Positions 32,088 through 40,609 of a DNA stretch of 64,000 bases are shown one piece after another. The translations under genes were made by a program, and so were the position numbers. The stretch's first letter is position 1; each line of letters starts with the position of its first letter. The stretch is from NCBI GenBank assembly GCA_036272935.1, contig DATAXP010000006.1:1-64000 (forward strand). The letters are read 5' to 3'. Origin of the DNA: DATAXP01 sp036272935 (GTDB lineage: Bacteria > Planctomycetota > Planctomycetia > Pirellulales > PNKZ01). The notes under the pieces were generated by a model. That model did not search any database and had not been told where the DNA came from. It worked only from the letters and a program-made list of their open reading frames with translations.

Positions 32088-35000
32088 ATGGGGTTACTGC
32101 GCCGGCGGGGGCGTCGGACAAGCGTTTCATCGAGCCGGCAGCCAGGCGATGGCCGCCGGCGCTTCCGCAGCCTGGGGTTCGAGCCGCTCGAAGGCCGCCG
32201 GCTGCTCACAAGCATCGTCGTCACCACCGCCAGCGATGCGGTATCGCACTCGGGCGTATCGCTGCGCGACGCAGTCGCCACCGCCAATGCCGACGCCAAG
32301 GCCGGCACCAGCGACACGATCACGTTTAATTCCAGCCTCAACGGCCAGACGATCACGCTAGCCCAAGGGGAACTCGAGCTGGGCCTCGGCGGCGTCGGCG
32401 CGGGCGTGATCACGATCAACGGCGGCAACCAGATCACCCTCAGCGGCAACCACGCCAGCCGCATCTTCGAGGTCGACAGCGGCGTGACCGCGCAACTCAT
32501 CGGACTGACCATCACGGCCGGCAGCGCGCAGTACGGCGCGGGCTTGCATAGCGCCGGCATGCTCACGATCAGCTCTGACACCTTCTCGGGGAACGCCACG
32601 ACCGGCTCGGGCGGGGGCGGCAACGGCGGCGGTATCGCCAACGACGGCAGCCTCTCGGCCGTCAATTCTACGTTCGTCGCAAACTCCGGCACCTATGGCG
32701 GCGGCATCGCCAATAGCAGCACGGGCATCGTCACGGTTAGTAACTCCACGTTCTATGCCAACTCGGCAGCCAACGGCGGCGGTGGGATCAACAGCGACGG
32801 CACGCTGACGATCAGCAACTCCACCGTCTCGGGAAATGCAGTTACTGCCGGTAATGGCGGGGGCATCCATAGCACCGGCACGCTGACGTTGCTCGACACG
32901 CTCGTGGCCCGCAACAGCGCAGGCACGGCCGATCCCGACGTCGCCGGCGTCGTGCAGTCGGCGAGCACGAACAACCTGATCGGCGACGGCACCGGCCTGA
33001 GCGGCATCACCAACGGCAGCGGCGGCAACCAGGTCGGCACTACAGCCAGCCCGATCGATCCGAAGCTGGGGCCGCTCGATTACTACGGTGGTCCGACCGA
33101 GACGATGGCGATCTTTTCTGGCAGCCCGGCGATCGACGCCGGAGCCGCGCCCACGCATCTGACCGCCCTGGCGGGGACGGGAACTACCACGCTCTCCGTC
33201 GCCTTGGCGTCGGCCATCGCCAGCACCGCGGGGAGCTACGTGATCCAGATCGACAGCGAGCAGTTGCTCGTGACCAATGTCAACCTCTCGACGAACACGC
33301 TGACCGTCACGCGAGGCTACAACGGCACCACGGCCGCCGGTCACGCCATCGGCTCCGCGGTTCTCCTGCCGCTGGATCAGAACGGCCGGGCCCGCGTCGG
33401 GGCGCCGGACATCGGCGCGTACGAAGCGAATGCCGTCCCCTATGGCTCACAAGTGGTGACTACCCTTTCCGACGCCGCGGCGCACTCGGGCGTCTCGCTG
33501 CGCGATGCGATTGCACTGGCCGAGGCCGATGCCGCCAACGGCGTCTCGGACACGATCACGTTCGCACCTGCCTTGAGCGGCGAAACGATCACGCTGGCCC
33601 AGGGGCAACTGGAGTTGGCCGGCGCCGGCACAGGCGTTGTCACGATCAACGGCGCGGGCCAGATCACGCTGACTGCCGCCACTGGCAGCCGCGTCTTTCA
33701 GGTCGATGCCGGCGTCACCGCCGCGATGTTGGGCCTGGCGATGGCCAACAGCAATGTTGAAGCGCAAGGATACGGTGGCGCGGACATCTACAACCTGGGC
33801 GTGCTGGCCATCACCAACTGCACGTTTTCGCAAAACCAATCAGCGGCCGGCGGGGCCATTTACAACTCAGGCACGATGACCATCGACAATTCCACTTTTT
33901 CCGGAAATTCGGGCGACGGCGGCGTCGGCGGCGGCATCTACAACAGCAGCACGCTGACGGTCAGCAACTCCACCTTCTCCGGAAATTCGGGCAACTCCGG
34001 CGGCGGCATCTACAACGACAGCGGCACGGCGACGGTTAGCAACTCCACCTTCGCCGGAAATACGGCCTCCTATGGCGGCGGCATCCACAACTTCGGCGGC
34101 GCGTTCTCGGTTAGCAACTCCACCTTCGCCGGAAATACGGCCTCCTATGGCGGCGGCATCTACAGCGACGGCGGCACGCTCGCGCTGCTGAGCACGATCG
34201 TAGCCGGCAACACGGCCGGGGTTAACGTCCCCGACATTGACGGCGCCGTGCAATCGACGAGCACCAACAACCTGGTCGGCGACGGCACCGGCATGACCGG
34301 CATCACCAACGGCACGAACGGCAACAAAGTCGGCACGAGCGCTAGCCCGATCAATCCGCGCCTGCAAGGGCTCGGCTACGACGGTGGCGCCACGGAAACG
34401 ATGCCGCTGCTCTCCAGCAGCCCCGCGCGCAACGCCGGCGGCAACGTGGCTAACCTCTCCGCGATCACGGATAGCGCCAGCACCACAATCACCGTGGTTG
34501 CGCCACAAGTGTTCGCCGCTGCCACCGGTCTGGCCAATTACTTGATTCGCGTCGACAACGAGATCATGCAGGTCACGAACGTGAACGTATCGACCAACAC
34601 CCTCACGGTCGTTCGCGGCGTCAATGGCACGGCGGCTGCCGGCCACAGCGCCGGGGCTTATATCTATTGGGCCGCCGATCAGAACGGTAGCCCGCGCGAC
34701 GCCTCGCCCGACATCGGCGCGTTCGAGTACCAGCCGCTATTCAGCACCGTCGCCCCGCTGCCGGCGATCGCGTACGCCAATTCCTTCCTGGTCACCTGGT
34801 CGGGCCATCGCGCCTCGGACGGACCCAATGTCGCCAGTTATACGGTCTATGTTTCCGACAACGGAGGCGCTTACACCGTCTGGCAGACGGCGACCACCGC
34901 GCCGGCCGCCATCTTCACCGGTCAGTTCGGCCATACCTATAGCTTCTACAGCGTGGCCACCGACCTGTCAGGCAACGTGCAGACGACGCCCAGCGGAGCG

Positions 35001-35912
35001 CAAGCCACCACCACGCTGCAACTCGTGCCGCCGGCAATCAACAACCTTGGCGGCACCGTGAACTACACGGTCGGCAGCCCGGCGACGCTCGTTGCATCGG
35101 GTGCCACGGTCACGGCTGGCAGCAACACCTTGGGCGATGCGGTGTTGAAGGTGGCGCTTACCGGCTCCTCGGGCAGTGCCGATACGTTGACGATTCTTGC
35201 CGGCAACGGCGTTACGCTCAACAAGACGACGATCCTCTACAACGGCACGTCGATCGGCGTGTTCCAGGCCGGCGCCGGGGCAAGCCCCTTGATCGTGCAG
35301 TTCTACATCTCGGCCACGACCGCCGCCGTGCAGGCGGTGCTCGATGATGTGGCGTTCTACAATACGAATGCCAGTGCGAGCATCTTCGACCGCACGGCAA
35401 GTTTCACCATTACCGACAGCTCGAACACCAGCTCCAGCGCCGTGAGCAAAACGATCCACTTCGTCGCCGCCCCGCCGGTGCTCGGCGGGATCAGCGGCAC
35501 GGTGAACTACGCGCCCGGTGCCGGAGCAACGGTCGTGGCCAGCGGCGCCACGGTGACTGCCGGCACCAACGGCCTGGCGGCGGCGAAGCTGAGTGTCGGG
35601 CTCGGCTCCAACGCCGGCAGCGCCGACCGCGTGACGGTGGTGGCCGGTGGCGGGATCACGATCAACGGCACCCAGTTGCTCTATAACGGCACGGTGATCG
35701 CCACGTTCGCCGCCGGCAGCGGCTCGACACCGCTGGTGGTGCAGTTCAATGCCAGTGCGACCACCGCCGCCGTGCAGGCGGTGCTCGACGACGTGGCGTA
35801 CTACAACACCAACTCCTCGATGAGCGTCTACGATCGGACGATCAACTTCACGCTCACCGACAGCAAGGGCGTAGCGTCGAACGTGGCCACGAAGACGATC
35901 CACGTGACGTGA
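32088..35912 (+). CDS. Large secreted beta-helix protein with LEPRxLL-type signal
   Basis: The ATG at 32088 has AAGGGGGC in good position; the earlier in-frame ATG at 31935 lies in repeat C and is less likely. The 1274-residue product begins with a basic leader and FEPLEGRRLLT, the planctomycete LEPRxLL-type signal. Two homologous blocks follow (HSGVSLRDAVATANADAKAG and HSGVSLRDAIALAEADAANG). Each has right-handed beta-helix repeats of the type NSTFSGNSGNSGGGIYN and ends in a choice-of-anchor-like box (GAPDIGAYE, SPDIGAFEY). A fibronectin-like segment (ANSFLVTWSGHRASDGP) and two C-terminal cadherin-like repeats come next (GGTVNYTVG, SGTVNYAPG, each with TTAAVQAVLDDVA). No anchor follows; it ends KTIHVT. 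It is likely a surface or matrix protein. Confidence 0.85.
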   Translation: MGLLRRRGRRTSVSSSRQPGDGRRRFRSLGFEPLEGRRLLTSIVVTTASDAVSHSGVSLRDAVATANADAKAGTSDTITFNSSLNGQTITLAQGELELGLGGVGAGVITINGGNQITLSGNHASRIFEVDSGVTAQLIGLTITAGSAQYGAGLHSAGMLTISSDTFSGNATTGSGGGGNGGGIANDGSLSAVNSTFVANSGTYGGGIANSSTGIVTVSNSTFYANSAANGGGGINSDGTLTISNSTVSGNAVTAGNGGGIHSTGTLTLLDTLVARNSAGTADPDVAGVVQSASTNNLIGDGTGLSGITNGSGGNQVGTTASPIDPKLGPLDYYGGPTETMAIFSGSPAIDAGAAPTHLTALAGTGTTTLSVALASAIASTAGSYVIQIDSEQLLVTNVNLSTNTLTVTRGYNGTTAAGHAIGSAVLLPLDQNGRARVGAPDIGAYEANAVPYGSQVVTTLSDAAAHSGVSLRDAIALAEADAANGVSDTITFAPALSGETITLAQGQLELAGAGTGVVTINGAGQITLTAATGSRVFQVDAGVTAAMLGLAMANSNVEAQGYGGADIYNLGVLAITNCTFSQNQSAAGGAIYNSGTMTIDNSTFSGNSGDGGVGGGIYNSSTLTVSNSTFSGNSGNSGGGIYNDSGTATVSNSTFAGNTASYGGGIHNFGGAFSVSNSTFAGNTASYGGGIYSDGGTLALLSTIVAGNTAGVNVPDIDGAVQSTSTNNLVGDGTGMTGITNGTNGNKVGTSASPINPRLQGLGYDGGATETMPLLSSSPARNAGGNVANLSAITDSASTTITVVAPQVFAAATGLANYLIRVDNEIMQVTNVNVSTNTLTVVRGVNGTAAAGHSAGAYIYWAADQNGSPRDASPDIGAFEYQPLFSTVAPLPAIAYANSFLVTWSGHRASDGPNVASYTVYVSDNGGAYTVWQTATTAPAAIFTGQFGHTYSFYSVATDLSGNVQTTPSGAQATTTLQLVPPAINNLGGTVNYTVGSPATLVASGATVTAGSNTLGDAVLKVALTGSSGSADTLTILAGNGVTLNKTTILYNGTSIGVFQAGAGASPLIVQFYISATTAAVQAVLDDVAFYNTNASASIFDRTASFTITDSSNTSSSAVSKTIHFVAAPPVLGGISGTVNYAPGAGATVVASGATVTAGTNGLAAAKLSVGLGSNAGSADRVTVVAGGGITINGTQLLYNGTVIATFAAGSGSTPLVVQFNASATTAAVQAVLDDVAYYNTNSSMSVYDRTINFTLTDSKGVASNVATKTIHVT
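34034..34160 (+). repeat. 52-bp perfect direct repeat inside the LEPRxLL gene
   Basis: The bases 34034-34085 recur exactly at 34109-34160, a period of 75 bp or 25 codons, starting GGTTAGCAACTCCACCTTCG. A less perfect copy lies near 33960-34010. These encode beta-helix coils and mark a recent duplication. Confidence 0.9.
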
Positions 35913-35936
35913 GCCGCCAAGCGATAAGGAGCGGCC

Positions 35937-36935
35937 CTATTTCTTCTCGAAGGCCGCGTCGAAGGCGCGGCCGCTGGCGGGGAAATCGAGGCGTTTGACG
36001 AACTCGCAAGCCTCGCGGGCCCCCGCTTCGCGGTCCATGCCCGGATCTTCCCACTCGACCGACAGCGGCCCGTCATACCCAATCGCGTTGAGTGCCCGGA
36101 TGATCTCTTCGAAATTCACGCCGCCGCGTCCCGGAGACCTGAAATCCCAGCCGCGGCGCGGATCGCCGAAGTTCAGATGACTGCCAAGAATACCGCTGCG
36201 GCCGTTGAGCGTCACCACGGCATCTTTCACATGCACATGATAGATGCGGGCCGGAAAGGCGCGCAGGAACTCGACCGGGTCGACCCCCTGCCACAGCAGA
36301 TGGCTGGGATCGAAATTGAACCCGAACTCCTCACGGCGGCCGAGCGCTTCGAGCGACCGCTGGGCTGAGTACAGATCGAACGCGATCTCGGTCGGATGCA
36401 CCTCGAGCGCGAACCGCACGCCGCACTCGGCGAACACATCGAGAATCGGGTTGAACCGCTCGGCCAAGAGCGTGAAGCCTGCATCGATCATCTCCTCGGG
36501 CATCGGCGGAAACGAGTACAGCAGATGCCAAATACTCGAGCCGGTGAATCCGTTGACCACCTCGACGCCGAGGCGCTGCGCGGCACGCGCGGTGTTCTTC
36601 AGCTCCTCGGCGGCGCGGGCATTGACTCCCGCCGGTTCGCCGTCCCCCCACACGTGCGCGGGCAGGATTGCCTTGTGCCGCGCGTCGATCCGGTCGAGCA
36701 CTGCCTGACCAACCAGGTGCGTGCTGATGGCGTGAACCTGCAGGCCGTGGCTTTCGAGCAGGTCGCGGCGGCCGGCGCAGTAGCCGTCGTCGGCCAGCGC
36801 CTGCGCGACATCGAAGTGATCGCCCCAGCAGGCAAGTTCCAGGCCTTGATAGCCGAACTCCGCTGCCTTGCGGGCGAGCGTGTCGAGCGTTAGATCGGCC
36901 CACTGGCCGGTGAATAGCGTGACGGGACGCGGCAT
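35937..36935 (-). CDS. Sugar phosphate isomerase/epimerase (xylose isomerase-like TIM barrel)
   Basis: The 332-residue product has the AP-endonuclease-2/xylose-isomerase-like pattern: LDTLARKAAEFGYQGLELAC, FALEVHPTEIAF, FGFNFDPSHLLWQGVDPVEF, YHVHVKDAVV and GPLSVEWEDPGMDREAG. The His, Glu and Asp residues in these boxes are placed to bind a divalent metal. Members isomerise or epimerise sugars and inositols, often beside Gfo/Idh/MocA oxidoreductases, which occur here only 12 kb away. The protein has no signal peptide, so it is cytoplasmic. It is convergent with the LEPRxLL gene and divergent from the secreted protein gene at 37024. Confidence 0.85.
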   Translation of the reverse strand: MPRPVTLFTGQWADLTLDTLARKAAEFGYQGLELACWGDHFDVAQALADDGYCAGRRDLLESHGLQVHAISTHLVGQAVLDRIDARHKAILPAHVWGDGEPAGVNARAAEELKNTARAAQRLGVEVVNGFTGSSIWHLLYSFPPMPEEMIDAGFTLLAERFNPILDVFAECGVRFALEVHPTEIAFDLYSAQRSLEALGRREEFGFNFDPSHLLWQGVDPVEFLRAFPARIYHVHVKDAVVTLNGRSGILGSHLNFGDPRRGWDFRSPGRGGVNFEEIIRALNAIGYDGPLSVEWEDPGMDREAGAREACEFVKRLDFPASGRAFDAAFEKK

Positions 36936-37023
36936 CGTAAAGTTGCTAGTTCCTCGTTGTTAGTTGCCATTCTGCACAAACGCGCGCATCGTGCAACACG
37001 AGTCAATGTTCTATAGTTGTGGC

Positions 37024-38061
37024 ATGCCTCGCATTCGTCGATTCGCGCTCGCTATGATTTCTACGTGGCTCGCGGCTGCGCCGGTTCTCGCGGCGTCGCG
37101 AGTCGAGTTGATCCTGGCAACGGAGGCAGACTTTCCGGCCACTTCGGTGAACGAGTGGTACAAGCTGCTGACGGGCCTGAGGGTCGAGAGCCTGCAAATT
37201 CGCCCCGCCTCGCCGGTCGACAAGATCGAGATCACCAACCGCGGCACCGAGGTCTCGCCGGCCTACCGGGTTTACGGACGGCTGACCGGCGCCAACCAGA
37301 TGATCGTCCCCGGCGGCCGATTTGCGATGCACGACCAGGCGGGGATTAAGACTTGGCTCGAGCGATTGCGCACGGAAGGCATCGAGAGGGCCGGAGGCGC
37401 GCCGCGGCCATTGTTCGGTCTGCCGCCGGAGAAGCTCGCGCTGGTGAAGGCCGACCTGGCGAAGCCAGTCGAGATGACGACCGCCGGTGAGCCGACGCGC
37501 GCCGTGATCGAAAAACTTGCCACGAAGGTCGGCTATCCGCTGTTGGCCGATAACGAAGTGCGCGCCGCACTGGCGGCGGCCGGGCCGATTGGGGACGAAC
37601 TGCAAGGTGTGGCGTTGGGAACCGCGATCGCGGCGATCCTACGGCCGGTGGGGCTGGTGTTCGTGCCCCGGCTCACCGAGCAGCGGCGGCCGGAGTACCT
37701 GGTGTCGCCGGCCCGCGGGGCGTCGGAAAGTTGGCCGATCGGCTGGCCGCCGCAGCAAGACGAGCGCGAACTGTTGCCCGACATGGTGGAGTTGGTCAAT
37801 ATCGAGATCGATGACATCCCGGCTTCGCAGGTGGTGGCGGCGATCGCCGGGCGTGTGAAGGCGCCGGTCGTGTACGATCGCGTGGCACTGGCTCGGTTCG
37901 AAATCGATCCGGCGACAAAGCACGTCTCGCTACCAGGGAAAAAATCGATGTACGCCTTGGCGCTGCGGAAATCGCTGTTCGCCGCCGGGCTGAAGTATGA
38001 GCTGCGCGTGGACGAAGCGGACAAACCGTTGTTCTGGATCACGTCGCTGAAGGCACCGTGA
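37024..38061 (+). CDS. Secreted protein of unknown function
   Basis: The ATG at 37024 begins a signal peptide (MPRIRRFALAMISTWLAAAP then VLA). The 345-residue mature part has no recognised catalytic motif. Visible features are LLTGLRVESLQIRPASPVDK, a mid part with FVPRLTEQRRPEYLVSP, and a C-terminal region with VELVNIEIDDIPASQVVAAI resembling the N-domain of secretin-like proteins. LKYELRVDEADKPLFWITSL is at the end. The gene ends TGA directly before the ATG of the CE15-like gene, so the two are translationally coupled. A role related to that esterase in the periplasm is likely, but the function is not known. Confidence 0.65.
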   Translation: MPRIRRFALAMISTWLAAAPVLAASRVELILATEADFPATSVNEWYKLLTGLRVESLQIRPASPVDKIEITNRGTEVSPAYRVYGRLTGANQMIVPGGRFAMHDQAGIKTWLERLRTEGIERAGGAPRPLFGLPPEKLALVKADLAKPVEMTTAGEPTRAVIEKLATKVGYPLLADNEVRAALAAAGPIGDELQGVALGTAIAAILRPVGLVFVPRLTEQRRPEYLVSPARGASESWPIGWPPQQDERELLPDMVELVNIEIDDIPASQVVAAIAGRVKAPVVYDRVALARFEIDPATKHVSLPGKKSMYALALRKSLFAAGLKYELRVDEADKPLFWITSLKAP

Positions 38062-39354
38062 ATGATGCGTTGCGCACGCCAGGCGATCGCCGTGGGATGT
38101 TTGATGATGGCCAATGCCATTGATGCAGCCGAGCCGGAACCGGCGAATTACGACGAGGCGAAGGTTCCGGCCTACACGCTCCCCGATCCGCTGGTGATGG
38201 CCGACGGTCGGCCGGTGACGAACGCCGCAATGTGGCACGACGAGCGGCGGTCGGAGTTGCTGCAATTCTTCCGGACGCAGGTGTACGGCAAATCGCCGCC
38301 CAAGCCTGCGAAACTACGCTTCGAGCCGATCGAGAGCGATTCGCACGCCCTTGGCGGCCTGGCGACACGCAAGCAGGTGGCTGTCGTGATCGGTCCTGCC
38401 GAGCGCGCGGTGCGCGTCAACGTGCTCATGTACGTGCCGAACAACGCGCCGGGGCCGGTGCCGGTGTTCCTGGGGCTGAACTTCGGCGGCAATCAGACGA
38501 TCCACGCCGATCCGGCCATCGTGATGACCACAGCCTGGGTGCGGTCGACGAAGAAAGATGACGCCACGGTCGTCGATCATCGCGCGACCGAGGCGTCGCG
38601 CGGCAGCGCCGCGAGCCGATGGCCGGCGGAGCTGATTGTTCGCCGCGGCTACGCGCTTGCCATGGCCTATTACGGCGAGATCGATCCCGACTTCGACGAT
38701 GGTTTCACGAACGGCGTCCACGCGCTGTATCCCGATGGGCCACGAGGCGACGATGCCTGGGGGTCGATTGCCGCTTGGGCCTGGGGGTTGAGCCGGATTG
38801 CGGACTATCTCGAAACGGATCGAGACATCGACAGCCGGCGGATTGCGGTGATCGGCCACTCGCGGCTCGGCAAGACGTCGCTCTGGGCCGGAGCGACCGA
38901 TCCACGCTTCGCGCTGGTGGTGAGCAACGATTCGGGCTGCGGCGGAGCGGCGCTCTCGAAACGGCGGTTCGGCGAATCGGTCGCGATCATTAACAAGTCG
39001 TTCCCGCACTGGTTCTGCAAGAACTTCCGCCAGTACGACGATCACGAAGAGCGGCTTCCCGTCGACCAGCACGAGTTGATCGCGCTCATCGCGCCGCGGC
39101 CGGTGCACGTGGCCAGTGCCGAGGAAGATCGCTGGGCCGACCCGCGCGGCGAGTTTCTGGCGTGCAAGTTCGCCTCACCCGTCTACCGGCTGCTAGAGAC
39201 CGACGGCCTCGCGGCAGAGGAAATGCCCAGCTTGTTGCAACCCGTAGTGAGCACCGTCGGCTATCACATCCGCCCTGGCAAACACGACGTGACCGATTAC
39301 GATTGGCAGCAATATCTCACGTTCGCCGACGAGCATCTCAAGGAATCACGATGA
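38062..39354 (+). CDS. Glucuronoyl-esterase-like (CE15) hydrolase
   Basis: The 430-residue product starts with a short signal-like leader ending in NAIDAAEPEP. The bacterial CE15 pattern is clear: GHSRLGKTSLWAGATDPRFA is the nucleophile elbow, followed by VVSNDSGCGGAALSKRRFGE and SFPHWFCKNFRQYDDHEERL. RPVHVASAEEDRWADPRGEF and VGYHIRPGKHDVTDYDWQQY then hold the acid and base (His). Glucuronoyl esterases cut ester bonds between glucuronic acid side chains of xylan and lignin. The start ATG follows the upstream TGA without a gap, and the end overlaps the ATG of the downstream serine hydrolase by 4 bp. Confidence 0.85.
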   Translation: MMRCARQAIAVGCLMMANAIDAAEPEPANYDEAKVPAYTLPDPLVMADGRPVTNAAMWHDERRSELLQFFRTQVYGKSPPKPAKLRFEPIESDSHALGGLATRKQVAVVIGPAERAVRVNVLMYVPNNAPGPVPVFLGLNFGGNQTIHADPAIVMTTAWVRSTKKDDATVVDHRATEASRGSAASRWPAELIVRRGYALAMAYYGEIDPDFDDGFTNGVHALYPDGPRGDDAWGSIAAWAWGLSRIADYLETDRDIDSRRIAVIGHSRLGKTSLWAGATDPRFALVVSNDSGCGGAALSKRRFGESVAIINKSFPHWFCKNFRQYDDHEERLPVDQHELIALIAPRPVHVASAEEDRWADPRGEFLACKFASPVYRLLETDGLAAEEMPSLLQPVVSTVGYHIRPGKHDVTDYDWQQYLTFADEHLKESR

Positions 39355-40502
39355 CCCGCCACTTGCGCTTCGCGCCGTTTGTTCTGTTCCTGTTCGTCGT
39401 CTCGGTTTCGCAGGCGGGCGACTCCGCCGGCATGGCCGACGTGTTGCAGCCGTATGTCGATCGCCACGAGCTGGCCGGCATCGTCACCGTGGTGGCCGAC
39501 AAAGACAAGGTCCTGGCGACCGACGCGGTTGGCTACGCCGACATCGCCGCCGGCCAACGGATGACGGCCGACGCGCTGTTCTGGATCGCCTCGCAGTCGA
39601 AGCCGATCACCGGCACGGCGCTGATGATGCTGGTCGACGACGGGAAAGTGAACGTCGATGATCCGGTGGAAAAGTATCTGCCCGAGTTCAAAGAAGTCTG
39701 GCTCTCTGTCGAGAAAGACAACGATCACCAACTACTGCGGCGGCCGAAGCACCAGATCCTGGTGCGGCACGTGCTGTCGCACACCAGCGGTCTGCCATTC
39801 AAAAGCGCTCTGGAGCAGCCGACGCTGGACCTGTATCCGCTGGCAGCGCGCGTGCTGAGCTATCCGATGACGCCGCTCGATTACGAGCCCACGCAGGACT
39901 ACAAGTACTCGAACGCCGGGATCAACACCGCCGGGCGGATCGTCGAGGTGGCCAGCGGCATGCCGTACGAAAAGTTTCTCGACGAGCGGCTGTTCAAGCC
40001 GTTGGGAATGAACGACACCACGTTCTGGCCCGAGGGAGAACGGCTCCGGCGGCTCGCGAAGCCGTACAAGCCGAACGCCGCGAAGGACGGGCTGGAAGAA
40101 ACCACGATCGGGCAGTTGCAGTACCCGTTGGACGATCGCACGCGACAGCCGATGCCCGCCGGCGGACTGTTTTCGACGGCGCACGACATGACGCGCTATT
40201 ACCAGATGCTCGCGGGTGGCGGCGCGTTTGAGGGACGAAAGTACCTGTCGCCCGAGGCGGTGAGCACGATGACGCACAAGCAGACCGGCGACGACGTGAA
40301 GACTCCATATGGCTTCGGCTTCGCAACCGATCCGGCCGGCGGCTTCGGCCACGGCGGCGCCTACGGCACGCACTCGGCGTATCACGGCGACACGGGGCTG
40401 ATCACCGTGTACCTGATCCAGGCCGCCGGCTTCTTCGGCGACGGCAAAGAGGCCCAAGGGGCGTTCGAGCGCGCGGCGAAAGAACGGTACGGGAAACACT
40501 AA
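39351..40502 (+). CDS. Secreted class-C beta-lactamase-like serine hydrolase
   Basis: The ATG at 39351 overlaps the upstream stop (ATGA) and has AAGGA in front; a longer frame from 39162 lies inside the esterase gene. The 383-residue product begins with a signal peptide (HLRFAPFVLFLFVVSVSQAG). All three motifs of the family are present: SxxK in FWIASQSKPIT, YSN in QDYKYSNAGINTAG, and the HGGAYGTHS box. It is thus closer to a standard class-C-type hydrolase than the paralogue at 30745, which lacks the YSN motif. It is the third gene of a coupled set with the secreted unknown protein and the CE15-like esterase. Confidence 0.88.
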   Translation: MTRHLRFAPFVLFLFVVSVSQAGDSAGMADVLQPYVDRHELAGIVTVVADKDKVLATDAVGYADIAAGQRMTADALFWIASQSKPITGTALMMLVDDGKVNVDDPVEKYLPEFKEVWLSVEKDNDHQLLRRPKHQILVRHVLSHTSGLPFKSALEQPTLDLYPLAARVLSYPMTPLDYEPTQDYKYSNAGINTAGRIVEVASGMPYEKFLDERLFKPLGMNDTTFWPEGERLRRLAKPYKPNAAKDGLEETTIGQLQYPLDDRTRQPMPAGGLFSTAHDMTRYYQMLAGGGAFEGRKYLSPEAVSTMTHKQTGDDVKTPYGFGFATDPAGGFGHGGAYGTHSAYHGDTGLITVYLIQAAGFFGDGKEAQGAFERAAKERYGKH

Positions 40503-40510
40503 CAGCGGAA

Positions 40511-40609
40511 GATCACGAAAACACGAAAGGCGAAAGAAGGAAACGGAAAGACAAACGAGAGAGTCAGCGTCTGCGTTTCGTGTTTTTACTGTTTCGTGCT
40601 TTCGTGATC
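40511..40609. repeat. Inverted repeat, family C, reaching into the kinase gene
   Basis: GATCACGAAAACACGAAA (40511-40528) and TTTCGTGCTTTCGTGATC (40592-40609) are inverted copies with 17 of 18 matches. The right arm encodes the last residues of the kinase (QDHESTKQ, then stop). A third copy of the word lies at 31946-31964. Confidence 0.8.
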
